NCBI GenBank assembly: GCA_029204225.1
Contig: CM055111.1
Span: 23,560,899 to 23,624,898 of the forward strand
Reading direction: 5' to 3'
Length of the DNA stretch: 64,000 bases
Source: Diphasiastrum complanatum
Taxonomy: Eukaryota; Streptophyta; Lycopodiopsida; Lycopodiales; Lycopodiaceae
In this document: positions 1 to 10,804 of the stretch, piece by piece
Layout of the letters: each line of letters starts with the position of its first letter
Numbering within the stretch: the first letter of the stretch is position 1
Program-made: the position numbers and the translations under genes
The notes under the pieces: generated by a model
Databases searched by the model: none
The model's input: the letters and a program-made list of their open reading frames with translations, nothing else
What the model was told of the DNA's origin: nothing

Positions 1-258
1 TTTTTTTTTTCTTCGTTTTTATAGCCAAAAAAAGCAGCATTAAGTAATCAATATACTAAATTATTATTATTATTACTAACAAATACAGAATATATCCATA
101 ATATGTATTTATAATTTTTTTTTACTGTGTTCTGGAGAGCATTACGCTGTCCGGGACGCTCCCATTTCGGAACAAGCATTCCAGAACAGGGGGTGCACCG
201 AGTCTTAACTTGTTGTATCAATTGAATTTCCCGGATCATGTTCCAAATTGCATTCTAG
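1..258. other. AT-rich sequence, nothing recognised
   Basis: The stretch opens with a poly-T run and is AT-rich. I see no protein motif, RNA gene or terminal repeat in it. It lies where the 3' end of the neighbouring LINE fragment would be expected, so it may be more of that degraded element, but I could not align it. Confidence 0.4.
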
Positions 259-1000
259 GATAGAACATGCAAAGTATAGGAGCATAAATATGTCCCCAAA
301 ATAAAATCAAAGTAAACTAGACCAAATCAATCAAAGAACTAGTCTTTGATCATCCAAGTGAACTCTCTGCATAAACTGAAAATAGTAATGCAGCCGATAC
401 AGTGATACGATGATACAATAATACATAGCTGCACGGGCGATTCAAGATTCGCGATTCGATTCGGTAGGAAATCACGAATTGTGATTTGACAAAAAAATTG
501 TAAACACATGCAATATGGGTATCAATAGAAAGAAAACAAAAATAGAATAAGATAATAATGGGTTTCCGATAGTTTCCGGGCAATTTGGTGAGATCTCGTA
601 GACATAAAATGAACTGTGTAAACTTGACCCAATTGGCATCAGCTTGAGTAAACCTAAATGCAAAAGTCGTGACCCAATTAACATCAAAGCCTAATGCGTA
701 CTGAACCGTATGCACTAAAACTTATCGAACCACAACGAACCTTATTGAACCATATCATCCCTACTGAATTGTAGCAAATGCTTGCTTTGAAAAGATGGCT
801 ACATAACTCCAATTTATCATGTACAGAAGCACAAAATTTTAAGTAAAAAATAATAATAAATAATAGTTTTTTATTTTGCAATTCACGAATTGCTAGTTGC
901 AATGAATTGCAATTTGCTGCAACTACGCAATAATACAATGAATCATGCCGTAAAAGGGGAAGCAGTATATCAGATATCTTGTCCTAGTGGAGCTGGAGGT
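259..1000 (-). mobile_element. LINE 3'-region fragment, split by a hAT insertion
   Basis: The stretch from about 270 to 415 aligns by eye with 12400-12545 (the 3' part of LINE copy 2), for example the shared words GAGCATAAATATGTC and CTCTGCATAAACTGAAAATA. After the hAT insertion, 936-1000 continues the same alignment with LINE copy 2 near 12560-12600 (TATATCAG...TTGTCCTAGTGG against TATATCAGG...TATGTCCTGGCGG). The orientation matches the other LINEs, so it is a 5'-truncated - strand copy whose upstream edge meets the (CA)n(TA)n tract. It has no coding potential. Confidence 0.7.
424..927. mobile_element. Non-autonomous hAT element (MITE-like), copy 1
   Basis: The 504-bp segment starts CATAGCTGCAC and ends with the imperfect inverted complement (CTGCAACTACG). 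It is flanked by a perfect 8-bp direct repeat CAATAATA (416-423 and 928-935), the target-site size typical of hAT transposons. Subterminal sequence is rich in repeated GATTCG/GCAATT-type words. No transposase is encoded. The termini resemble those of the element at 53910-54615, so both probably move with the same transposase. It interrupts the LINE fragment and is therefore younger than it. Confidence 0.85.
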
Positions 1001-1009
1001 CACACACAC

Positions 1010-1091
<82 letters not shown>
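1001..1091. repeat. (CA)n followed by (TA)n microsatellite
   Basis: Compound dinucleotide repeat: CA units to about 1040, then TA units to 1091, directly against the hAT terminus. Together with the TA and GA tract on the far side of the hAT element (6694-6976) it was probably one continuous CA/TA/GA microsatellite before the insertion. Confidence 0.95.
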
Positions 1092-1093
<2 letters not shown>

Positions 1094-1186
1094 TAGTACC
1101 CCCTGGTACCGCTGGTATGGTACTGCCGGTACCATATCGGTGGTAGCACCGGTATGGTACCACCCTGGGATCCGTGGTACCAGGGC
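1092..1186. repeat. hAT left terminal and subterminal repeats
   Basis: After CATAGTACC come several copies of GGTACC-type palindromic words (near 1106, 1121, 1127, 1156, 1174). The right end (6641-6693) has the same words in inverted order, including GGTACCGCGGTACC. Clusters of short subterminal repeats are the usual transposase-binding context of hAT elements. Confidence 0.7.
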
Positions 1187-1312
1187 AGTACTATAATATT
1201 TTTTTTTATTTTTTTGCCTATTACCTACCAAAAAAGGACAAAAAAATGGAAAAAAATGGGGTATTGGGTGTAAAAAAAAAGGGTACAGTACATGGTGCAG
1301 GGGACTGGTGCA

Positions 1313-1495
1313 GTGGCACATGGGCACTGTGGGTGAGCAGACCATGGGGCCAATGGGAGACCAACACGGGGGGAGCATCACATGTGGGCAGGTACAGAGG
1401 CACATGGGCACTGTGGGTGAGCAGACCATGGGGCCAATGGGAGACCAACACAGGGGGGGAGCATCACATGGGGTCAGGTACAGAGGCACATGGAT
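1313..1495. repeat. 84-86 bp tandem repeat, about 2.1 copies
   Basis: The word GGCACATGGGCACTGTGGGT starts at 1315 and recurs at 1399, and GGCACATGG recurs at 1485, giving steps of 84 and 86 bp. Units are nearly identical, so this is a recent duplication in the 3' non-coding part of the hAT element. The open frames here are only a by-product of the repeat. Confidence 0.85.
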
Positions 1496-1674
1496 GGATG
1501 ATGGGGATCCACATGGCCGATCAGGCTGTGGGGATAAATAGGCACTCACAATGCCATTGTGGTCGGCATTTTTAGAGGCTGTGAGAGAGCTAGTGATAGA
1601 CAGTGAGAGAGCAAGCGAGAGCCGATGACAGGCTGTTTGAGAGCTAGGGTGCTGTGAGGAGAAGGTCGATCGAG

Positions 1675-2051
1675 ATGGCAGAGCGCATACCACCGAAGCC
1701 CGAGGGCGAAGCCGGGAGGAAGCTTGAGGAAGATATCCGAAGGCACAACGAGAGACATCGAAAGCAAGAGGCAGATATCCAAGAGATGCTGCGACAAACT
1801 CGACAGAGAAATCCGGAACCGGAGCCACCCGCCCCCGCTGTGGATCCTGTCCCGATCTTGTCCCCGCTGTCTAGCTGGATCTGGATGAGCAGATCGGAAT
1901 GAATTTCACACGACGGCAGCTCATCATGGTCAGGGAAAGGGCGGCCAGACGTCGGGCTAACCAGGAGGCAGCTCGGGCTAATCCGGAGTCAGAGCAAGAG
2001 CGACAAAACAATGCACCAGACGAGGGCGAGGAGTCGGTGGAGGATCAGTGA
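1675..2051 (+). pseudogene. Small charged coiled-coil-like frame inside the hAT element
   Basis: From the ATG at 1675 a frame rich in E, R, K and Q runs to about 1860 (starting MAERIPPKPEGEAG), then continues in another frame (LDLDEQIGMNFTRRQL...) to a TGA at 2049-2051. Both halves keep the same biased composition, so I read this as one gene of about 120 codons broken by a frameshift or a tiny unspliced gap near 1870. It runs + strand, tail-to-tail with the transposase. About 180 bases of AT-richer sequence follow like a 3' UTR. I recognise no family. It could be a second element-encoded protein or a captured host fragment. Confidence 0.45.
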
Positions 2052-2382
2052 GGGATGTTTAGAATAGATAAGGTCCAGCCGTATGTGGCGGAATGTTGCT
2101 ATGTAGTTTTCGGCAGTTTATGGTGCAGCAAATAACTAGATGGCTGCTAAAAAAAGTGACAGTATATGTGATGTTATCTTGATACAACGGTTGAATATAT
2201 ACATAGTTGTTTTTTGTGCAACGCGAGCTTGGTCATGTAAGATGCAATCTCTGTAATTTTTTTAAATGCAGATGTGCCTTGCCTTTCTTGTTTGGTGCAC
2301 CCTTGGGCCTTCCTGGTCTCTTGCGGACAAGAGGAGCTGTCAATGCCTCGTCACCCCTATGCAAATCACCTGGCTGGCTAGG

Positions 2383-3658
2383 CTAGGCCCAAGCTGAGGC
2401 CGGCTGGGATAGGGAAGCAAAAGAGGGAACTCCCTGTGCACCTGAGCGAGGAGGATGAGCTCGTGGAGTGTGTGCCCGTGGGGCTGTTGCAGGTGGAGGA
2501 ACTGGCTGTGCAGGAGGCGAGTACAACGGCGATATGTACTGAAAGGGGCGCTGCGATGGCCGGTATTGGTACATCCTGAGTGCTGCCAAAGGGGGAGCCA
2601 ATGGAGTGGGTGCTGCCAAAGGATGAGGATGTGGAGTGGGTGCTGCCACTGGAGGAGCAGCTGGAGGAGCCACTGTGGATGTGGGCGCTGCGAGAGAAAA
2701 CCTGGGCACAGATGGTGGCCTGCCATGGAGACCTAGTGCTGCAGAAGTGGACGACGATGGAGGGGTTGTAGGCCTAAATGGCATCGGTGGCACTGGAGGA
2801 GCTGTGCCACGCACATACACCCTCTGAGGAGCTGGAGGAACTGTAGGCACCTCATGCGGCTGCTCTGGCTGGGACTTTGTGTATGGCATGCTGGCAAGAG
2901 ATGATGGGGGCGCCCTGACACTCGGCATCTGCTGGGCCTCTGAATCCAATGTGGCAACCAAGTCGTCCAGTTGGGCATCTGAATACAAATGCTCTGGGCT
3001 CTGGGACTCATCCTGTGCACCAGCCTCTAAAGCATCCTGTGCACCAATCTCTGAATCATCCTGTGCACCAACCCCTGAATCAACCCGAGCCTCATCCCGT
3101 GCCTCATTATGTGCACCCTGTAGACTCTGCATGGCCTCCCAATCTGTGCAATCAAAGTCATCTGGTGCCTCCTCTGGTGTGCTGTCGTAGTAACGGCCAT
3201 GACTCTGTACTGCACGCATCCAAACATCTGCCGGACCGGCATCTAAATCACTCTGCCCTCTATCAAGAGCCTCCTCCATCATGTCGGCATAGGTAGGTAT
3301 GCCACTGGCCCCCCCTGTGTGCCCTGCCTGTCTCCCGGTATAACCTGTGTCATGTGTCCCACCTCTGCCACGTGATGCACCTGTGACCCCTGCCCATGGC
3401 GTGTGCCCTGCACCTGTACCATCCGCCTCATCCCTCTCTGATCTGGCAAACACAACCCGAATGGGCTCATCCTCTGACACTGGCTCATCTGCCTCATACA
3501 ATGGGGGCTCTCTGTGCTCAAGCCCAAGCTCTCTCTCTCTCATCTCGGCAAGCTCCCTCTCTCTCTGCCATCAACTGTGTGCCCAGGTCATCTGCAGGCA
3601 TGGGATGGGTACTGTCCGTAGGCAAGTCAACCTGGCGCTCCAAATCAGATATCTTCGT
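2383..3658 (-). pseudogene. Long C-terminal extension exon of the hAT transposase
   Basis: Downstream of the dimerisation motif and an intron ending at 3659, about 420 codons follow: a heptad-like start (KISDLERQVD), a run of ER/EL residues, an acidic middle with three spaced GAQD units (about 3060-3010), then a proline-rich tail with PP and AAPTP repeats to the stop at 2383. A single-base slip in the (GA)n run around 3555 separates the two frames. Such an acidic and proline-rich tail is much longer than the short tails I know in plant hAT transposases. The function is unknown; it could be an interaction or activation region. Confidence 0.6.
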
Positions 3659-6321
3659 CTGCAAGGTTTAAAATTTGCATGTCAGAGAGACAACTTTATG
3701 AAGAAATGAAACCAACGTACTAGGAGTCAACCAACATGCTATGGGAGAATAGCTAATCACCTGCAATGCGCTCGTAATGGTCGGAAGTCTCCTGGCGAGA
3801 CGTGCGTTGGTGCTACAGAACACCAACCGCTCCAACTGACTCACTGACAACCGGTTTCTTCTCCTCGTGTGAATCAGTGCCCATGTGCTCCAATTACGCT
3901 CACACACGGAGGCAGCGCAATCCTGTGGTACGTGCAATGAAATGCTTCAGCACATGTGCACGGGTGTAAGGTCAACGAAACACAGCAATGGAGGATGAAA
4001 TGAGATGCATACCTGAGAAAGGACACGCAGTGCAAGACGCTGTATGGATGAATAGGTGCTACCGAACATGGTCCACCAGGTAATGGGAAGCTGCCTCCTC
4101 TCTGGATCCTGAGCAGCTGGGTGGTCGAACGTGCCCATGCCGAAACGAAATGCAGCGAGCTCCTCCATGAGCCTGATAGGATCCAAACCTATGTGTGGAC
4201 CCACCCTGTGAATGTACTGAAGCCAATCGGCCTCGAGCTCCCCCCCCTGTCTGCGATCTGTGTCGGAGAGAGGAAGAGGGGATGCAGCATGTGTGCAACG
4301 CTGTGGATACTCCTGTGGAAGTAGTTCCACCGCGTCTCCCATATGAACTTCAGCTCTGTCATCCTGCAGGTGAGAGGCATGTGGTTTAGGGCATTACGAA
4401 AAAAACTTAACACTGACAGAAAAACAAACTAGCAATTACTAAAAAGATAAAGGCCAATTACATTACTATACTGCTTATCTCTCTGGCTGCAAGATGGGCA
4501 GCTGCAGGAACTGTCCAATCCGGTCCATGAGCTCATATACAAGTCCAAGTGTCGACCCCTCGCTGTCAGCCATGCGGAGCACAATGTAGAGTGGTCGAAG
4601 CAGTCTTGACAATGTCTGTGCATCCCTCCAGAACTGGTCTCCCCTCACCGTGGAAAAAAAGTGATCCCCATCCTCAGTGTGCTGAAACGTACTGGCACGC
4701 CAAAGATCACTGGCAACGATCTGTAGAAGCTGCGCCCTACACCTGATCGGACGGTCGATGACCACCAAGTCAAATGCAAAGCGTGTGGGGGTTGGCTTAC
4801 GGAGGTCCAGATGGCTGAACACCCGGAACATGGCAAGAACACACCTCTTTCTGGTGACAAAAGTCACCAGGAAGAGGGCCTCACGGACGATGGCTCTAAC
4901 CCAGGGAAGTGCACCTATGTCCCCCATGAGAGGTCTATGCGGTGCGCCGCACAGGGGGTATGGACGATGTGAGGGAACTTGGCCCTAGTAGGACACCCAT
5001 CTGAACACAGTTGGTGGCATTGTCCGTCACCACCGTAACGACATGCTGGGGGCCTATGGAGACCTAATGACCCATGAAATTTGTAGATATGACTCTCCCT
5101 CCCCTACTGCAATCCACGGCTCTCAAAAACTGTGTACCCATGCAGCTGGAGACCAAGATGTTGAGGATCGGCCTCCTCCTGACATCAGTCCAGCCATCGG
5201 ACATGATGCTACATCCATATGTGGCCTAGTGGCGGCGTAGAGGCTCCATCTCTCTAGACAAGGACTCAACCCTATCTCTCAGCATGTGTGTGCGGACAAC
5301 CTCCGAACCAGGGACTCTCCAGCCAGGGCTGACAGACTGTGCAAGGCGGAATGCCCTTCTGAAGGGCTCAGAATCGGTGATGGAAAAAGGTAGGTTCAAC
5401 TCGTAAATCAAACTGGCCACGGCCTGTGTGGCCTCTCTGTCCATGTGTGGTTGATGCGCGCCATGAATGGTCTGCTGCACAAGGGCTCTACCTGGTGGGC
5501 GACGGGTGGTGGACCTCCAGCACGGTGCACCAATCGTGACGGGAATGGACGATGACTCGACAGGCTAGGCACTGGTGGATGCATCGGCTGTAGACGTGGA
5601 ATGGGGAGAGTGGGATGCACTGGCAGGGATGGGTGCAACAGCATAGGTGGGGTGCACTGGTGGAGGGGCAACATCTGGCATGGGGTACGAAAAATGCTGG
5701 CTGAGGAGGTCATCCGGATGGGAAGGGAAGGAAGAAGGGATCTCTTCCACATCCTCGAAGGCCTCAACAGTAGCATCTTGGGCCTGCTTGGGTGGCGGAG
5801 AGTCCATGAGAAAGTCGTAAACTGGGGGCGTGCGAGCAACAGGACGTGGAGGTGGAACCACAGTGGCAACTGGCGGACGCGATGGGACAGGATCCACCGG
5901 AATCTGAGCAGATGGGGGTGCGTGAGGCGGAACTGTTTGAGGGGGATGAGGGGCAAAGGGACTGGACGAGGATGCACTCCCTCTCCTCGTGCGTGCCAGC
6001 CAAGCAGGCAGCAACTCTGGGTCAGCCACATAAGGAGACCGAAATGGTGTTCTTCCCCGCCACGAGCCGCGGCATGTAGGTGTCCAGTAGTCGTTGCCTG
6101 TCGGGGACGGTCATGCTGCGACAAGGGGCAACAGTCAAGGTGGCACCATTTCTGGCACGTGCACCGAGTAGATGGCCTTCAAGGTGAGTGAGGGATGCAG
6201 CAAATTCGACGAGACAGTATCGGCAGCGCACGATCTTCTGTCCGGTCTTGTTGGACTTGTCGGCAACCCGCCTGACAATGTCTACCTCGTCCCACAGACT
6301 TGAAAGGTCGGATTGCACCAT
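2383..6321 (-). pseudogene. hAT transposase (BED finger, DUF659, C-terminal dimerisation), decayed
   Basis: Reading leftwards from ATG 6321: a BED-type zinc finger (C33, C36, H46, H50), a proline-rich linker, the plant hAT block AVASLIYELNLPF (about 5415), GCSIMSDGWTDVRRR (about 5205), VVTDNATNCV (about 5025), PCAAHRIDL (about 4945), then IWETRWNYFH (about 4345) and the dimerisation motif SVCERNWSTWALIHTRRRNR (about 3900). Two introns fit GT-AG rules, 4012-3923 and 3760-3659; another probably precedes 4375. Lesions include in-frame TAG near 5565 and 5226, another TAG about 5075, a 1-base loss at about 4935 and slippage in a GA run near 3560. The reaction would be cut-and-paste transposition; this copy cannot encode it intact. 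Confidence 0.85.
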
Positions 6322-6635
6322 TGCGATGGAGAAAACTAGGGACAAAATGCAGATGAAGCTAAAGCTGCAAGGATGGAACGCTAGAAAAAAAACAGCAGGG
6401 TACACTGTGTGAGAGACGCTGAAAATGGGCGAAGGCAGGGCGAAGCAAGTCAGATGCAAGGCTGGGCATTGCGTGGGCGAAGGGCGACGCAAGGAATCGA
6501 AGGCAGGCAGGCGGAAATAGTAGCGATGGCAGGGCGGAGGAGGGCGCATTAAAATTTTTGATGAAATGCGAGGGGGGCGGGTAGGTTTAGGTAAGAAATT
6601 TTTTAAAAAAATATTAAATATTAAATAATATTTTA

Positions 6636-6693
6636 TATTCTGGTACCGCGGTACCAGTATGGTTCCGCAGTACCGGGATCTGCGGGACCTATG
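6636..6693. repeat. hAT right terminal inverted repeat
   Basis: The sequence holds GGTACCGCGGTACCAG and ends CCTATG. Its reverse complement starts CATAGGTCCCG and partly matches the left end at 1092. The match is imperfect beyond the first five bases. Confidence 0.65.
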
Positions 6694-6980
<287 letters not shown>

Positions 6981-7138
6981 ATTAATGTCCTTGAATACCC
7001 TAAGGTACATAGGACTAAGAAAAGGTACATGTCAAGTGTGCACATAGGAGCTTAAAGCTCAATCATCTATAAAAACTAAATAATTGCAAATACAATGCAT
7101 AAAGAAAGCTGGCCCAGTCAGGATCCAATAGCCTGGAA

Positions 7139-10100
7139 TCATATATCACGATGCCCATCAGCATGAAAGAAATGGTGGATGGTATGCTGTGAGGGTGTGA
7201 TTAGATGTGCCCTGGACCTCTGTCGCCGGATAGGCCGTCGGTGTCGTCTCTGCTGCCGTGGCGCTCTGGGCTGTGATCTAATAACTGACTGTCTCTCTGG
7301 CCGTCGACATGGTCTCTGATGCCGGTGTACGAAGGAGTCGGGAATCTCGGCCTCTCCATCTGAGTCGCTGCCTATGGGTACCTCGGATCTCTGTCTCCGA
7401 CGGGATATGCACTCATCAATGCTCAGCTGTGTCAGGGAATGTGTACCATCTAGTCTCCTTCTCCTCAGGTCTGACATCTCTCGGATCATAAGTGCGACAC
7501 ATCTAGGGTCCTCATAAGATATCAAGGTAGAAAGTGTAACTGGATGCTCTCTGAACAAGCAGTAGTACCGCCCCCGTATCTCATAGTAGGCTGGACATCT
7601 GAAGAGGAAATGTGACTCGTCCTCAGTCGCATGCATAACACACATACTACAGAGCCGGTCCTCTCGTGGGGTGCCACTGTATCTGCCAGTCTCGATAGCC
7701 AGCTGATGTGAAGAAACCCGAAACTGACCCATCGCTATCCGCAGACTATGTGATATACTCCTCAGCAAATAACCAGATACTATGGGGCAGCCAGCCGGAT
7801 CAAGAGATAGAAAGTGTGTACGATAAAATTCACTCTTGGTCCCCAATGGGCCCTGCCAAGTGGTATGAAGATATGATCTGTAAAGGAGGCCTCTGATGTA
7901 CTGGTGGGTGCCCGCAGGTAGATCACTAATCTGGATACCCAATGTGGAGAGGAGACGGCAAGCCTGGGAGTACCATGAGAAAAGGTGTCCCTCTGAGTGT
8001 AGGCGCCGGGAAGAAGATAAAGCTGCAACTACATAATGTGTACCCCCGTCCTGAAGATCCTCTACCCTCTGTATGAATGTCACAATATGGAATAAGGCCT
8101 CAATCTGAATGGGGGGGACCGCGAACTCCGCCATGATAATCTGGTGTGGTACTGAGGGCTTAGCCCGTATCATCCGTGAGAGCAAACGAATCTGGAGCCG
8201 GGAGATATATTCCCAATCAGTAGCTGTCAGACCCGTACTCCATGTCTCGGAAGCATACATAGCTGAGGGCACAACCATAGTGTCAAAGAGCCGACACTTA
8301 CTAGTCGCATCTCTGATGTGTGAGCGGAAACATAGTCTCTCCAAATCTATCAGTGAGGCATAGCCCTTCCGTACCCGTGAAATAGCTGCGTGTCTCATGC
8401 TGAACGTAGGCCCCGAGAATAGTACTCCTAGATATGTATAGGAATCAACAACCTCTAGGGGATGACCATCCCATAGAAGCTCTTGCCGCATCATGAAAGA
8501 CCTAGAGGTGTTGAACACCATAACCTTAGTTTTGGCCACATTCACCGACAAACCTCACCGTGTGCAGAAAGAAAGAAGAGCATCTAAGTGTCGCTGCAAG
8601 CCCTCTCTCGTCTGTGAAAGCAAAACCACATCATCAGCATAAAGGAGAATGGCAATAATGAGGTCGCCCAATGTACAACCCTCCCCTCCATCACTCTGTA
8701 TAACATGCTCTAGCTCGTCAATGTAAAGACCAAAAAGTGTAGGAGAGAGTGGACATCCCTGTTTGACACCAATAGTACTGACCACCTCCGGTGAAATAAC
8801 TCCTGATAGTCGGACCCTGCCAATAACTCGCCTGTGCAATGCTACTACCGCCTGTAGAGTATCCTCCTGAAAGCCCCGATCATGAAGTCTCTGTATCAAT
8901 AAATGCCTAGGCACGGAGTCAAATGCCTTGCGGAAATCCACAAAGCAGCAGTATACGCCCTCCCTCTTGGCCTTAGCCTCCTCAATGATGGACCTCAAAG
9001 TGAAGATATGATCTAATGTAGTATATCCCGGTCTGAAACCCTCCTGTCCAATGGCATGGAGTGATCTAGCATCCATCTCTGTACTGATCTCTGACTGTAG
9101 GATAGAACCATATACTTTAGCGAATAGGTGACTGATCATAATGGTGCGGTAGTTGTCAACTTTCATGGGGTCCCCGCCTTTGTGGATAGGGTGAATGAGG
9201 TTTGTGGACCATGGAGAGGGAAAATCAGAGGTGACAGCTCAGTTGAATAGGATGGAGAGAAAGGGTGAGAGGATGTCGGGAGCATACTTTAGAAGTTCAG
9301 CCTCTAGCTCATCAATGTCTTTGGCTTTATGGGAATGGAGTCGTGTGATGGCCTTTTCTATAAGTTCGTTAGTGAATATGGCAGAAGTATCCGTGAGACA
9401 GGAGGTGGGAAGAGGAGGGGTATCTGGGATGGTGTACAATGATGTGGCATATGCGACCCAAATGCTGAGGTCTGTGATCCGTGGTGGGGGTGACAGTGGA
9501 AGGAACCTCTTCCAGAATGAACCTGAGGAGGAACTAAAGAGGAGATCCATCAGTTTCTTACCCTGACCAATCTCGTATGCGATTTTCTTTTTTTTGGTGG
9601 TTCTGCGGTAGACACGAGATATGGTTTTGGTCAGATGAGGAAGATGGGATCAAGCATATATGAGGTTCTGATGTAGTTGGATGCATTCCTGATCATACCA
9701 GGGGTTATAGGGTCTATGACGTTGCTGGTCTTTGGGCCGTGGGGATGGAAAGGCAATGGAAGCTGCAGTATGGATGGTCTGGACAAGAAAGAGGGACTGC
9801 TACTCTAAAGTATGCTCATATGGGAAATAGGTAAGGAGATCGGAGAGGGCTTCTCTGTATAGTGGTGTGTGATGTGAAGTGTAGCGGTAGGTGGGTTTAG
9901 CTGGAGGGGTCGAAGAGAAAATAGGTGTGATGTGGAGATGACCGACAGAGAGTGAGAGATATGAATGATCAGAAAGAGTGGTGCGGTGTACAGAGAAGGA
10001 TGAAATGAAGTGAAGGAGAAGCGGTGAACCCATGAAATAGTCGACGACGCTATGTCCTCCACTATGTGGGAAGCAAGTGTAGTCACCAGAGCCTGGCAGC

Positions 10101-10753
10101 TGAAGAAGGCCATTATAAATGGCCAGTCCATGAGCCTCACCCAACTGAAGCATCTGCTCGCCATATGATGTGACTGGACCCACTGCATCCGCCGATCACC
10201 GTATAAGACCAAGATCATCCCAATCAAGTGCATGTATCCGCTGTGGGTCATCTGCTGCTCTGTGAAATTCCGTTTGCCTAGACCCAGTCCTGGCATTGAA
10301 GTCCCCCGTTAGAAGAATATATCCTCGATCCTCATATCTGATAATGTCCGATGAAATATCCATGAAAGGTGACTCCTCTGAGGTGAAAGCTGATGTCTCT
10401 GGAGGGCAATAACAAATAGACAAGAATATGTCACGATCTAACTCCATCAACCTATGGTCCAACCTGATCCAGATATAGCGAGCCTGCTCGTCAGTGTATA
10501 GTAGCTCGACCCATGGCTGGAGAGAGTCTCGAAATAAGCAAGCAACACCACCTGAACCGCGACTAGTCAGTGCCCTCGTCTTCCCTCTGCAAGTAGAAAG
10601 CCAGCAAAATCCCTCAATGCAAGGAAGTCCTCTCTCAGGACTCTCATGTGTCTCAGTAAGTATAAGGATATCCCCTATAGTACAAAAATCTCTAAAGTCT
10701 CCTGTTGTAGCTGAAGAATGGATACCATTGCAGTTCCATAAACTTAACCGCAA
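7139..10753 (-). pseudogene. LINE ORF2: AP endonuclease, reverse transcriptase, Cys/His tail
   Basis: One reading frame of about 1,205 codons. Endonuclease motifs: WNCNGI near the start, LTETHE, ICYCPP, LTGDFNARTG, VVDYF and SDHS. RT: FVDFRKAFDSVPR, GVKQGCPLSPTLFGLYIDEL and YADDVVLLS (YADD codons 8641-8630), then GLSVNVAKTKVMVFN. The tail has CSMC...HFLFRCPAYYEIRGRYY, a CCHC-like pattern common near LINE ORF2 ends. Five in-frame stops (10198, 9802, 9652, 9241, 8557, highest base given) and no frameshift. It would nick target DNA and copy element RNA in place. Confidence 0.88.
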
Positions 10754-10804
10754 TGCTTTTGTGAGGGCCCCCGAACCGCTCCTAAGTCCGGGGGGCCCAA
10801 ATCC

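Larger units (their letters stand above)
1092..6693 (-). mobile_element. hAT-superfamily DNA transposon, near full length
   Basis: The 5.6-kb unit begins CATAG at 1092 and ends with its complement CTATG at 6693. The ends are imperfect inverted repeats dominated by GGTACC-like words. Flanking 8-mers are ATATATAT (1084-1091) and ATGTGTAT (6694-6701), matching at 6 of 8 positions inside a microsatellite, so the duplication is plausible but not proof. It carries a decayed hAT transposase on the - strand and a small charged frame on the + strand. It is larger than a minimal hAT element because the transposase has long linker and C-terminal regions. Base composition is clearly more GC-rich than the surroundings. 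Confidence 0.85.

Noticed and set aside
890-1196. Frames with His-Thr and Tyr-Ile repeats
   Set aside because: Produced by the (CA)n(TA)n microsatellite.
1091-1828. 245-codon frame on the - strand at the hAT left end
   Set aside because: It runs antisense through the 84-86 bp tandem repeat and the charged + strand frame, has no motif and looks like a shadow.
7139-10753. TGA read as Trp (altered genetic code)
   Set aside because: The host genes RFC1 and wax synthase use the standard code and TGG Trp codons are present in the same LINE frame; deamination is simpler.
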